Shown one piece after another: positions 1 to 7,438 of a stretch of DNA of 16,039 bases. A program made the position numbers and the translations under genes. The notes beneath the pieces were generated by a model. The model saw only the letters and a program-made list of their open reading frames with translations, was not told the origin of the DNA and searched no databases. The stretch comes from an uncultured Actinomycetes bacterium (lineage in GTDB: Bacteria; Actinomycetota; Actinomycetes; Nanopelagicales; Nanopelagicaceae), in NCBI GenBank assembly GCA_903922745.1, contig CAIXVA010000185.1, positions 1 through 16,039 of the forward strand, given 5' to 3'. Numbering within the stretch: the first letter of the stretch is position 1; each line of letters begins with the position of its first letter.

Positions 1-723
1 GTTTTAGTGGGCAAGGGCATCACCTTTGATACTGGAGGCGTTTCATTAAAGCGTCCGTATGACACGATGATGGCGATGAAGAGTGACATGGCAGGATCAG
101 CTGCAATTCTTGCGACCCTGACCGCTCTCGAAGAATTACAACCGAATGTTCGCGTAACGGCTTTGATGATGATGGCAGAAAACGCCATCTCTGGCACGGC
201 CCAACGTCCAAGTGATGTCATCAAGCATTACGGCGGAACAACTGTGGAAGTAATTAACACAGACGCTGAAGGCCGTTTGGTATTGGCAGATGGACTCGCC
301 TATGCAGATTTAAATCTTGATCCAGATTACTTAGTAGATATTGCGACACTAACTGGGGCAGCAACTCTTGGCCTCGGTCGCCAATATGCAGCAATGTACA
401 CACGCGATAGCGCACTTGCGGCACAACTTTCAAAAGCTGGCGAAGCAACTGGGGATCGAGTTTGGCATATGCCACTTGTTGATGATTACAAGGATTCGCT
501 AGGTAGCGATATTGCAGATTTCAATCACAACGCCAGTAAAGGAAAATATTCTGCAGGCTCTGTTACGGCAGCGTTGTTCCTTGAAAATTTTGTTGGTGCA
601 CGTCGATGGGTTCATTTGGACATTGCCGGAACTGCGCGAAGCGAGGTTGATGCGGGCGAGAATTCAAAGGGAGGCACAGGGTTTGGTGTTCGCTTGTTAA
701 CAGAGTGGATCACCTCACTGTGA
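1..723 (+). CDS. pepA: Leucyl aminopeptidase (M17 family), 3' part, 5' end outside the window
   Basis: The reading frame is open from base 1 and ends at TGA 721-723, giving about 240 C-terminal residues of a protein usually near 500. This is the catalytic domain of a cytosolic di-metal aminopeptidase that removes N-terminal residues from peptides. Visible family motifs are VGKGITFDTGG at the very start (metal-binding Lys and Asp), SLKR with the catalytic Lys, MKSDM with a further metal-binding Asp, and the M17 signature NTDAEGRLVLAD at about nt 256-291, carrying the Asp and Glu ligands and the active-site Arg. The N-terminal domain lies upstream of the window; ATG 7 is an internal Met, not the start. 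The stop overlaps a possible GTG start of the next gene by 4 bases, so the two genes are probably co-transcribed. Identification is secure; the full length cannot be judged. Confidence 0.95.
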   Translation, partial: VLVGKGITFDTGGVSLKRPYDTMMAMKSDMAGSAAILATLTALEELQPNVRVTALMMMAENAISGTAQRPSDVIKHYGGTTVEVINTDAEGRLVLADGLAYADLNLDPDYLVDIATLTGAATLGLGRQYAAMYTRDSALAAQLSKAGEATGDRVWHMPLVDDYKDSLGSDIADFNHNASKGKYSAGSVTAALFLENFVGARRWVHLDIAGTARSEVDAGENSKGGTGFGVRLLTEWITSL

Positions 724-1349
724 TAAAGATTGATCCACATGAATTTGCCGAAGGATTTATTTCTGAAGATTTCTTCAAATCTCAAGCACGTGCACGAGGC
801 GTAGAACTCGGAACAACTGATACAACCCCTGGTTCTGGAGCATTTTTACGATACTTAGCTTTTACCTTGAAGGCACAATCAGTTGTTGAAGTTGGAACAG
901 GCTCAGGCGTTGGCTCGTTGTGGTTACTCGATGGCATGCTAGAAAGCGGAACACTTACTTCAATTGATGACGAGATGGAACACACGCAGATAGCAAAAAT
1001 GGCATTCGCAGATGCGGACATTACGCAAGGGCGATATCGCTTGATTACTAACACAGTTGTAGATGTGATTTCCAAATTAACTGATCGTGCATATGACCTA
1101 GTTGTATTGCGCCATAACCCTGAAGATCTAAGCTATGTCATTAGCGAATCGCACCGCATTTTGCGCAGTGGTGGAGCCCTAGTTATCGATAATTACTATG
1201 GTGGAGGCAAAGTTAGTGATGCCACGCAGCGAGACCCAAAAACTGTTGCATTGCGCGATGCTGGGAAAATTATTAAGAACGACTCAGAGCATTGGGTGAG
1301 TTCATTGATTCCTATTGGTGATGGCTTACTTGTAGCCACCAAGGTGTAA
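705..1349 (+). CDS. SAM-dependent O-methyltransferase (class I, Rv1220c-like)
   Basis: The product has 214 residues if GTG 705 is used, or 209 from GTG 720. The latter gives a 4-base GTGA overlap with the pepA stop and may be the real start; neither has a clear Shine-Dalgarno sequence. A Rossmann-type SAM-binding fold is indicated by EVGTGSGVGSLWLL (residues 62-75) and the acidic SIDDE loop (86-90), followed by YDLVV and a conserved LRSGGALVI strand. Length and order match the actinobacterial protein that sits beside sigE-htrA-tatB in mycobacteria. Substrate is unknown. One oddity: after YDLVV, where metal-dependent members normally have an IDAD-type motif contributing a metal-binding Asp, this protein reads LRHNPED (135-141), so the usual metal site is probably lost. 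It ends 10 bases before htrA. Confidence 0.85.
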   Translation: MDHLTVIKIDPHEFAEGFISEDFFKSQARARGVELGTTDTTPGSGAFLRYLAFTLKAQSVVEVGTGSGVGSLWLLDGMLESGTLTSIDDEMEHTQIAKMAFADADITQGRYRLITNTVVDVISKLTDRAYDLVVLRHNPEDLSYVISESHRILRSGGALVIDNYYGGGKVSDATQRDPKTVALRDAGKIIKNDSEHWVSSLIPIGDGLLVATKV

Positions 1350-1359
1350 AGATACAGGC

Positions 1360-2484
1360 ATGATTTTTCCACGAAATAAAAAAAATACCCCCGCTCCTGC
1401 TGCATGGTGGCAACCGCCAACTCCGGCAAAGAGTGCAAAGGGCAATGTCGTATTAGTCGCAGTACTTGCAGGATCACTAGGTGGTTTCTTAGGAGTTAAT
1501 GCTGCAGGTGGTTCGCTTTTTCACAACGTTAACTTGGTGTCATCAACAAGCACGATCGAACGTGCTCCGGATTCGGTTGCAGGAATTGCACAAAGAGTAT
1601 TGCCGTCCGTGGTTTCTATTAGTACTCGCACCACCAATGGTGGAGCTACCGGTTCAGGTTTCGTAATTGATAGTGCTGGATACATTCTTACGAACAATCA
1701 CGTGATTAGTGATGCAGTTACAACTGGTGGAAGTATTCAAGTTTCTCTGAGTAATGGAACTTTTTATCCAGCCACCGTAGTTGGCCGCGATACATCATAT
1801 GATTTGGCTGTATTGAAAATCACGGCGAATGGTCTTAAGGCCTTGCAATTTGGAGATAGTGACAAAGTCGCTGTTGGTGATTTAGTAATTGCGATTGGTT
1901 CACCCCTTGGCTTAAGCGGAACCGTAACGACAGGAATTATTAGCGCAAAAAATCGTGCCGTGACCGCCGGTGAATCAAATAGTGAGAGCTCATTTATTAA
2001 TGCCCTTCAAACTGATGCGGCAATTAATCCCGGAAACTCCGGAGGCCCCCTTGTTGACGCAACAGGTGCGGTTATTGGTATTAATTCTGCAATTGCATCC
2101 CTCGGTAATAATTCGCAAGTTGGTTCTATTGGATTAGGTTTTGCAATTCCAATCAACCAAGCTCGTAAGACTGCTGATCAATTGATCAAGAATGGCGTTG
2201 CAACCTATCCAGTTATTGGCGTCTCATTGAATATGAATTATGCAGAAAACGGCGCGCAGGTTTCAACATCTGGACGTGGAATCTTGGCAGGTAGTCCTGC
2301 TGAAAAGGCAGGCTTACGCGGCGGGGATGTCATCATCGAGATCGACGGAAAAGAGATTTACTCACCTGAAGAGCTGATTGTTTCTGTCCGAGCAAAGAAT
2401 GTGGGAGATCGAGTAACTCTTGGCTTCCTGCGCGACGGGGTCAAGAAAACCGTCACACTTACTCTGATCGCAGCCAAGAAGTAA
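1360..2484 (+). CDS. htrA: Membrane-anchored HtrA/DegP-like serine protease with PDZ domain
   Basis: The protein has 374 residues: a short basic, proline-rich cytoplasmic segment (1-28), one membrane span (about 29-50), a trypsin-like protease domain (about 70-260) and one C-terminal PDZ domain (about 275-370). The catalytic triad is visible: His114 in TNNHVI, Asp148 in SYDLAVLK and Ser227 in NPGNSGGPLV. Family members act outside the membrane, degrading or refolding damaged envelope proteins, with the PDZ domain binding substrate C-termini. Actinobacterial HtrA proteins share this single-span, single-PDZ layout. The gene lies between the methyltransferase and tatB, as in mycobacteria, but the envelope-stress sigma factor and anti-sigma genes that usually sit between the methyltransferase and htrA are absent. 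The ATG at 1360 is chosen because it gives a normal positive-inside anchor; its Shine-Dalgarno sequence is weak. Confidence 0.95.
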   Translation: MIFPRNKKNTPAPAAWWQPPTPAKSAKGNVVLVAVLAGSLGGFLGVNAAGGSLFHNVNLVSSTSTIERAPDSVAGIAQRVLPSVVSISTRTTNGGATGSGFVIDSAGYILTNNHVISDAVTTGGSIQVSLSNGTFYPATVVGRDTSYDLAVLKITANGLKALQFGDSDKVAVGDLVIAIGSPLGLSGTVTTGIISAKNRAVTAGESNSESSFINALQTDAAINPGNSGGPLVDATGAVIGINSAIASLGNNSQVGSIGLGFAIPINQARKTADQLIKNGVATYPVIGVSLNMNYAENGAQVSTSGRGILAGSPAEKAGLRGGDVIIEIDGKEIYSPEELIVSVRAKNVGDRVTLGFLRDGVKKTVTLTLIAAKK

Positions 2485-2502
2485 TTACCGTAGGCTAACG
2501 CT

Positions 2503-2811
2503 ATGTTCTTTGACATCGGTGCGGGTGAAATATTAGGTCTAGCAATTTTAGGCATGATGTTAGTTGGCCCTGAGCGTTTACCGAAGTTAGCCGTTGAAGC
2601 AGCTCAATGGGTCAAAAAGATTCGTGCCTTAGCAACTACTGCTACCGCCGAACTTCGTGAAAACCTAGGACCTGGCTTTGAAGATTTACAACCAAAAGAT
2701 TTAAACCCTAAAACTTTTATGAAAAAGCAGGTCGCAGATCTTTTGGATGAAGGAACACCGAAACCAAAGACAAATCGTCCAGCAGCGATGATTGATCCAG
2801 ACTTGTTATGA
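2503..2811 (+). CDS. tatB: Sec-independent (Tat) translocase subunit TatB
   Basis: This 102-residue protein has the TatA/TatB architecture: a short N-terminus, one membrane helix (about 5-22) ending in the conserved GPERLP hinge (22-27), an amphipathic helix (about 28-60) and a polar, charged tail. FxIGxxE with Glu9 at the edge of the membrane helix is typical of TatB rather than TatA. TatB joins TatC to form the receptor for folded proteins carrying twin-arginine signals. No tatA or tatC lies nearby, which is normal for actinobacteria, where tatB follows htrA and tatAC is elsewhere. The stop overlaps the mrp start by 4 bases (ATGA, 2808-2811), implying translational coupling. A TatA assignment is the only real alternative. 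Confidence 0.9.
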   Translation: MFFDIGAGEILGLAILGMMLVGPERLPKLAVEAAQWVKKIRALATTATAELRENLGPGFEDLQPKDLNPKTFMKKQVADLLDEGTPKPKTNRPAAMIDPDLL

Positions 2812-3929
2812 CATTAGCCGAGCAGATTTTTGATGCGCTAGCAAAAGTTCAAGACCCAGAACTTCGTAAGCCAATTACCGATTTAGGAATGGTTGAGGAT
2901 TTACAGGAAAAAAGCGGTGCCGTTTCACTCACAATTTTACTTACGATTTCTGCCTGTCCGATGCAAGATCGATTGCGCAACGATGTTACAACGGCGATTA
3001 GTAACGTTGAGGGTGTCACATCAGTAGATTTAACATTTGGAGTAATGACTGAAGAACAACGAAATAATGTTAAAAAGATTGTTCGTGGTGGTCGCGAGAA
3101 ATTTATTCCTTTCGCACAACCTGATTCACTCACTCGTGTTATCGGAATCGCTTCTGGAAAAGGTGGAGTTGGAAAATCTTCTGTTACCGCCAACCTTGCA
3201 GTAGCAGCGGCTAAAAAGGGTTTAAATGTTGGAATTTTAGATGCCGATGTTTATGGTCACTCAATTCCTCGTTTGATGGGGTTAATGGGACAGCGACCAA
3301 CGGCCATTGATCAAATGTTTATTCCGCTCGAGTCCTACGGCGTAAAAACTGTTTCTATGGAAATGTTTAAGCCAGAGCGCTCAGACCCAGTCGCTTATCG
3401 CGGCCCATTGCTCCACCGCGTCCTTGAACAACTGCTCTCTGATGCCTACTGGGGCGATCTCGATCTTTTGTTAATCGATCTTCCACCCGGCACTGGCGAT
3501 TTAGCTATTTCCTTAGGGCAACTAATTCCAAACTCCGAAATTGTTGTTGTTACGACTCCGCAAATTGCGGCCGCTGAAGTGGCTGAGCGTGCCGGTCGAA
3601 TTGCGCACCAAATTCATCAGCACGTAATTGGCGTTATTGAAAATATGTCGCAATTTCCTTGCCCAGCATGTGGTGAGCCAATGTCGCTGTTTGGTGAAGG
3701 CGGGGGAGAAGAAACCTCTCGTCGTCTATCTCAGCTAGTCGGTAGCGATGTTCCCTTGCTTGGAAAGATTCCATTTAGTCCAGCATTGCGAACCGGCGGA
3801 GATGATGGTGCGCCTGTTGTAGAAGCAGATCCAACTTCGGTTGCGGCTATCGCGATATTAGAGATTGCAGAAAAAATTGTGAAGCGAAATAAATCCTTAG
3901 TCGGCGTCCGATTGGGAATCTCTACGTAA
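2808..3929 (+). CDS. mrp: Mrp/NBP35-type ATP-binding iron-sulfur cluster carrier
   Basis: The product has 373 residues. An N-terminal MIP18-like domain (about 1-90) contains the conserved Cys50 in SACPM, and a ParA/MinD-like P-loop ATPase domain follows. The deviant Walker A motif is GKGGVGKSS (117-125), the Walker B strand is LLIDLPPGTGD (221-231), and a CPAC pair (Cys285, Cys288) provides the bridging cluster ligands between two subunits. Mrp proteins hold a labile 4Fe-4S cluster and pass it to target apoproteins in the cytoplasm. The ATG overlaps the tatB stop. The 3' end runs 33 bases into the oppositely directed DUF1003 gene. Order and full length agree with other actinobacteria, and no motif is missing. 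Confidence 0.95.
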   Translation: MTLAEQIFDALAKVQDPELRKPITDLGMVEDLQEKSGAVSLTILLTISACPMQDRLRNDVTTAISNVEGVTSVDLTFGVMTEEQRNNVKKIVRGGREKFIPFAQPDSLTRVIGIASGKGGVGKSSVTANLAVAAAKKGLNVGILDADVYGHSIPRLMGLMGQRPTAIDQMFIPLESYGVKTVSMEMFKPERSDPVAYRGPLLHRVLEQLLSDAYWGDLDLLLIDLPPGTGDLAISLGQLIPNSEIVVVTTPQIAAAEVAERAGRIAHQIHQHVIGVIENMSQFPCPACGEPMSLFGEGGGEETSRRLSQLVGSDVPLLGKIPFSPALRTGGDDGAPVVEADPTSVAAIAILEIAEKIVKRNKSLVGVRLGIST

Positions 3930-4394
3930 CTCTTTTGCAAGTTCTTCTACTAAATCTGCAAGTTCGCTGCGCACAAAGTCACGAGTTGCAACCTCACCCA
4001 AAGAATTGCGCAACGCTGCAAGCTCGCGCGTTAGATATTCGGTGTCAGCAATGGAACGCTCATTTTGTCCACGATCTTCATTGAGTTGAATACGATCGCG
4101 GTCTGCTTGGCGATTTTGGGCAAGCAGAATTAGTGGTGCTGCATAGGAAGCCTGCAAAGAAAGAATCAGTGTCAAGAAGATAAATGGATAATCATCAAAA
4201 CGAAGATCAACTGGTGCAGCAAAGTTCCACACAACCCAGAACATTACAAAAAATGTCATGTACACAAGGAAGCGTGCAGTACCTAAGAAACGTGCAAAAC
4301 GTTCTGACAAACGACCAAAAGCTTCTGGATCAAAGTTAGGGCGTAGGGAACGTCGAGTCTCGCGTGGAGTATCTAATCCATTATTGCGAGCCAT
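3897..4394 (-). CDS. DUF1003 family membrane protein
   Basis: This 165-residue protein has a polar N-terminus, two membrane helices (about 41-60 and 70-92) joined by a short loop rich in Asp and Arg, and a long charged, probably coiled-coil C-terminus that begins with the family-typical stretch QNRQADRDRIQ. This is the DUF1003 pattern; the biochemical function is not established. It is the downstream partner of the MgtE-like gene, 12 bases apart on the same strand, and has a strong AGGAGGT Shine-Dalgarno sequence that overlaps the upstream stop. The pairing of DUF1003 with an MgtE-domain protein beside mrp recurs in actinobacteria, which suggests a shared role, perhaps in divalent-cation or envelope homeostasis (inference). 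The stop (TTA on the plus strand at 3897-3899) lies inside mrp. Confidence 0.9.
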   Translation of the reverse strand: MARNNGLDTPRETRRSLRPNFDPEAFGRLSERFARFLGTARFLVYMTFFVMFWVVWNFAAPVDLRFDDYPFIFLTLILSLQASYAAPLILLAQNRQADRDRIQLNEDRGQNERSIADTEYLTRELAALRNSLGEVATRDFVRSELADLVEELAKELRRDSQSDAD

Positions 4395-4400
4395 GTTTTG

Positions 4401-4407
4401 ACCTCCT
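4401..4407 (-). promoter_or_regulatory. Strong Shine-Dalgarno site of the DUF1003 gene
   Basis: Reading leftward, AGGAGGT lies six bases before the ATG at 4394 and overlaps the stop codon of the MgtE-like gene. It is one of the best ribosome-binding sites in the window and fixes the DUF1003 start. The overlap suggests re-initiation by ribosomes finishing the upstream gene. Confidence 0.8.
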
Positions 4408-5684
4408 TACAGTGTTTCTGTCTTAAAAGAGACTGGTGATTTTTCTCTGTGATCATGTCGCCAGTTATCCGGCAATAAGTGATCGAGTACGTCATCAACT
4501 GTTACCGCTCCTAGTAAACGCTCGTTGGCATCTACTACTGGGAGCGAAAGCATGTTGTAACTAGCTAAATATGAAGAAACTTCGTGCAAAGAAGCATCTG
4601 GATTGACGCCCTTTGAATCGTTATCAACGATGGAGCCCAGTAATGTTGCAGGTGGTTCGCGCAGCAAACGTTGATAGTGAACAACTCCAATGAAGCGGCC
4701 CGTAGGTGTTTCAACTGGCTGGCGGCAGATATAAATCTGCGATGCAAGTGCAGGAGAGATTTCCTTCTGGCGCACTGCAGCTAATGCATCGGCAACAGTT
4801 GAATCTGCAGTCAACACAATCGGCTCAGTTGTCATCATTCCGCCTGCTGAATAATCCTCGTAGTTCATCAGACGCAAAACATCTTCAGCATCTTCAGGTT
4901 CCATTAGATCAAGAAGTGCACTTGCTCGCTCTTCACCAATTTCGCGCAGTAAGTCGGCAGCATCATCTGGATCCATTTCACCCAAAACATCTGCAGCACG
5001 TTCACCTTCGAGTTCGGCTAACAACGCAACGCGATCTGCCTCATCCATTTCTTCAAGGACATCTGCAAGGCGCTCATCTTCAAGTGCGATTGCAACTTCT
5101 ATACGACGCTTAGGTGCTAGATCTTGTAGAACAGCAGCAAGGTCGGCGGCACGTAAGTTGGCAAGGGTTGACATTAAATTTGCAACACCCTGATTTTGTT
5201 CGGTGCTCGCAAAACCTGTTACCTCTTCCCACGCAACAGTTGATGTTGCACCTTTACGACGCAAGCCTCGACCTCGGCGCATAATATGAACGCGATTAAT
5301 CAGCCAATCACCGGTGCGTGTTTCTTCCATTCCCATGTCTTCAACGACAACTGGTTCACCAGATTCAACTAATGTAATTGAGCGATCTAGCATTTCACCA
5401 AGAACCAATACTTCACCTGGACGTGTATCGAATCGGCGCATGTTCAGTAGACCAGTAATTACAACGGCTCCACTTTCTATTGAGGTCACACGCGTGATCG
5501 GTACAAAAACACGTCGGCGCAATGGAACTTCTACAACTAAACCAAGAATTCGTGGTGGTTGATTTGTCGAACGAAGGGTCGCGACAGCATCTCGCACCTT
5601 TCCTACTGGATCACCATTTGGGTCAAAGACCGCGGTACCTGCAAGACGGGCGAGAAATACTCGGTTTAAGAGATTGCCGCTCAT
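4407..5684 (-). CDS. MgtE N-domain/CBS protein with PRC-barrel, no channel domain
   Basis: Starting at ATG 5684 the protein has 425 residues. An upstream in-frame ATG at 5726 would add 14 residues but lies inside the divergent gene, so I prefer 5684 (MSGNLL). The N-terminus (about 1-90) resembles a PRC-barrel. Residues about 165-275 are the helical-repeat MgtE intracellular domain, with repeated patterns such as LADVLEEMD, AADVLGEMDPDDAADLL and DAEDVLRLM. A CBS-domain pair follows (about 285-415), beginning at GGMMTTEPIV. In true MgtE magnesium channels these two domains sense Mg2+ and gate five C-terminal membrane helices; here the protein ends after the CBS pair with no hydrophobic segment, so it should be soluble. 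Its operon partner is the two-helix DUF1003 protein. The role is unknown; a Mg2+ or nucleotide sensor acting on another membrane protein is plausible. Confidence 0.88.
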   Translation of the reverse strand: MSGNLLNRVFLARLAGTAVFDPNGDPVGKVRDAVATLRSTNQPPRILGLVVEVPLRRRVFVPITRVTSIESGAVVITGLLNMRRFDTRPGEVLVLGEMLDRSITLVESGEPVVVEDMGMEETRTGDWLINRVHIMRRGRGLRRKGATSTVAWEEVTGFASTEQNQGVANLMSTLANLRAADLAAVLQDLAPKRRIEVAIALEDERLADVLEEMDEADRVALLAELEGERAADVLGEMDPDDAADLLREIGEERASALLDLMEPEDAEDVLRLMNYEDYSAGGMMTTEPIVLTADSTVADALAAVRQKEISPALASQIYICRQPVETPTGRFIGVVHYQRLLREPPATLLGSIVDNDSKGVNPDASLHEVSSYLASYNMLSLPVVDANERLLGAVTVDDVLDHLLPDNWRHDHREKSPVSFKTETL

Positions 5685-5690
5685 GGGATA

Positions 5691-5700
5691 AGGGTACCTT
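5691..5700. promoter_or_regulatory. Overlapping divergent -10 boxes at a GGTACC core (putative leaderless promoters)
   Basis: Rightward, TACCTT (5695-5700) lies exactly 6 bases before the transporter ATG at 5707. Leftward, TACCCT (5696 down to 5691) lies exactly 6 bases before the MgtE-like ATG at 5684. Both fit the TAnnnT -10 consensus at the spacing expected when transcription starts at the A of ATG, as in actinobacterial leaderless genes. The two boxes share the TA of a GGTACC palindrome. No convincing -35 element was seen on either side. The sequence match is direct; promoter activity is inferred. Confidence 0.5.
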
Positions 5701-5706
5701 TCTCTT

Positions 5707-6600
5707 ATGAATGCAGGCGAACGCATTAATCACCACACGGCGATGCCGGCACGCCCTGATCTGATTCGATTAGGTGTAGGAATCATCGGGATCGGAACAT
5801 CTGGGCCATTAATTGCAATGAGCACCATGCCGATTATGACGCTGATTTTCTGGCGAAATCTTGGTGGATCACTACTCACTCTGCCATTTGCTCTTCGTCA
5901 TGCACGAGATCGAGCAGGAATGAAGTGGGCGGTAATTGCTGGCGTAGTACTTGCTCTTCACTTTATTGGATTTTTCTTAGCGATGAGAATGACATCTGTT
6001 GCTGCAGGTACCGCATTAGTGGCATTGCAACCTATTTTCGCAGCAATATTTGTGAAGCTATCTGGGGGACATATCCCATCAACAGCATGGCTTGGAATGG
6101 TCGTTAGTTTTCTTGGTGTTGCTCTTGTATCTGGAGTTGATCTGCAAATCTCTTTTAGATCATTTCTTGGTGACATTGCCGCCATCGTCTCGGCAGCTTT
6201 AGCTGCTGCCTATGTAATGGCTGGATCGAAAGCACAGCGAACATTAGAAACAACCACGTACACCACCATCTGCTATTTCATCTGCGCAATTACGGCGTTA
6301 CCAATAGCACTAATGACAGGTAGCCAAGTTTTGCACTTTACTGCAAAGGAGTGGTGGATTTTACTAGGACTAGTTCTTGGTGCTCAGTTACTAGGCCATT
6401 CCATGTTTAATTCTGCATTGAAAAGAGTCTCACCAGCAATTGTTTCATTGATTGTTTTCTTCGAAGTTCCAGTGAGTGCGATCTTGGCAGCGTGGTGGTT
6501 AGATCAAAAACCTCCAGTTGGAATCATTCCAGGAATTGTGTTGATTTTGTTTGGCTGCGTCTTAGTTGTTACCAGAACGCGAGGTGTGAGCAATGATTGA
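5707..6600 (+). CDS. EamA/DMT-family membrane transporter (10 helices)
   Basis: The product has 297 residues, almost all hydrophobic, with about ten membrane helices arranged as two EamA repeats (about 20-140 and 155-290). Recognisable family features include the early LIFWRN segment after the first helix pair, and a Pro- and Gly-rich second repeat ending in GIVLILFGCVLVV. Members of the drug/metabolite transporter superfamily export metabolites, amino acids or purines; the substrate cannot be told from sequence. ATG 5707 fits the putative leaderless promoter; ATG 5743 is an alternative that would remove 12 polar residues before the first helix. The gene is divergent from the MgtE-like gene across only 22 bases and overlaps the next gene by 8 bases. 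Confidence 0.88.
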   Translation: MNAGERINHHTAMPARPDLIRLGVGIIGIGTSGPLIAMSTMPIMTLIFWRNLGGSLLTLPFALRHARDRAGMKWAVIAGVVLALHFIGFFLAMRMTSVAAGTALVALQPIFAAIFVKLSGGHIPSTAWLGMVVSFLGVALVSGVDLQISFRSFLGDIAAIVSAALAAAYVMAGSKAQRTLETTTYTTICYFICAITALPIALMTGSQVLHFTAKEWWILLGLVLGAQLLGHSMFNSALKRVSPAIVSLIVFFEVPVSAILAAWWLDQKPPVGIIPGIVLILFGCVLVVTRTRGVSND

Positions 6601-7438
6601 CCTACACACACATACGACCTGTAGCGATGGCACCGATACACCTCATCAGCTTGTAAATAAAGCAATAGTCCAGGGCTTAGAGGTATTAGGAATCTCAGAT
6701 CACGACACAACATCAGGATGGGAAGAGGCAACGCAAGCATTGCGTGGAACTCTGAAGTTAGCGTTGGGTGCCGAAATTTCATGTTTAACTAATGATGGCG
6801 TAAGCGTTCATATGTTGGGCATGCTTTTTGATCCACTGCATAAAGAGATGCAAACTGTTTTAGAAGAAACTCGTGATGGCCGCTTGCCTCGTATGCGAAA
6901 AATGATTGAAAAAATGCGGGCCGAAGGTATGGATATTTCAATTGACGATGTCGAAAAAGCTATGCCGGTTGGAGCCACAATGGGTCGCCCACATTTAGCC
7001 GATGCTTTAGTTGCCAAGAAAATTGTTAAATCTCGTGATGAAGCTTTTATAGATTTACTGCATAACGATTCTCGCTTTTATGTTTCACACGCAGCACCAA
7101 CACCCGTAGAAGCAATTGCGTTGATTCGGCGAGCCGGAGGAGTTGCTGTAATTGCCCATCCTTTTGCATCACATCGCGGACAAATCTTAAAACCTGATGA
7201 TTTTGCTGATTTAGTGGGTGCAGGTTTGAATGGAATAGAAGTAGATCATCGAGATCAAAATCCTGATGAGCGGGCCATGCTGCGTGTAATTGCACAAGAA
7301 CTAGACCTAGTTACAACTGGCAGTAGCGATTATCACGGCACTGGGAAACTTAATTCATTAGCAGAAAACCACACCAGTAGGGAACAATGGCTTAAGTTAG
7401 AAGCACAAGCCGATGCACGAAGGGTCGTTAACGCATGA
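6593..7438 (+). CDS. PHP-domain phosphoesterase (nucleoside 3',5'-bisphosphatase/RNase AM-like)
   Basis: This 281-residue protein is a complete PHP domain. Metal-binding motifs are in the expected order: DLHTHTTCSDG (His5, His7, Asp12), ISDHDTT (Asp36, His37), Glu61, IAHP with His189, and SSDYHG with Asp246 and His248. An inserted helical region (about 95-160) includes GRPHLADALV, as in the YciV/TrpH group, which hydrolyses nucleoside 3',5'-bisphosphates such as pAp and trims short RNA 5' ends. Activity on these substrates is inferred from family; the metal site is seen. The ATG lies within the end of the transporter gene (8-base overlap), and the stop overlaps the MarC gene by 4 bases, so the three genes should be one translationally coupled unit. 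Confidence 0.9.
   Translation: MIDLHTHTTCSDGTDTPHQLVNKAIVQGLEVLGISDHDTTSGWEEATQALRGTLKLALGAEISCLTNDGVSVHMLGMLFDPLHKEMQTVLEETRDGRLPRMRKMIEKMRAEGMDISIDDVEKAMPVGATMGRPHLADALVAKKIVKSRDEAFIDLLHNDSRFYVSHAAPTPVEAIALIRRAGGVAVIAHPFASHRGQILKPDDFADLVGAGLNGIEVDHRDQNPDERAMLRVIAQELDLVTTGSSDYHGTGKLNSLAENHTSREQWLKLEAQADARRVVNA

Noticed and set aside
4706..5113. A 135-codon rightward frame rich in Leu, His and Gln
   Set aside because: It is the antisense of the MgtE helical repeats; the regular Leu/His/Gln pattern reflects repeated Glu/Asp/Ala/Leu codons on the other strand.
5685..5726. The longer MgtE-like start at ATG 5726
   Set aside because: It would overlap the divergent transporter start, has no ribosome-binding site, and adds 14 residues unlike the PRC-barrel N-terminus; ATG 5684 has a correctly spaced -10-like box.
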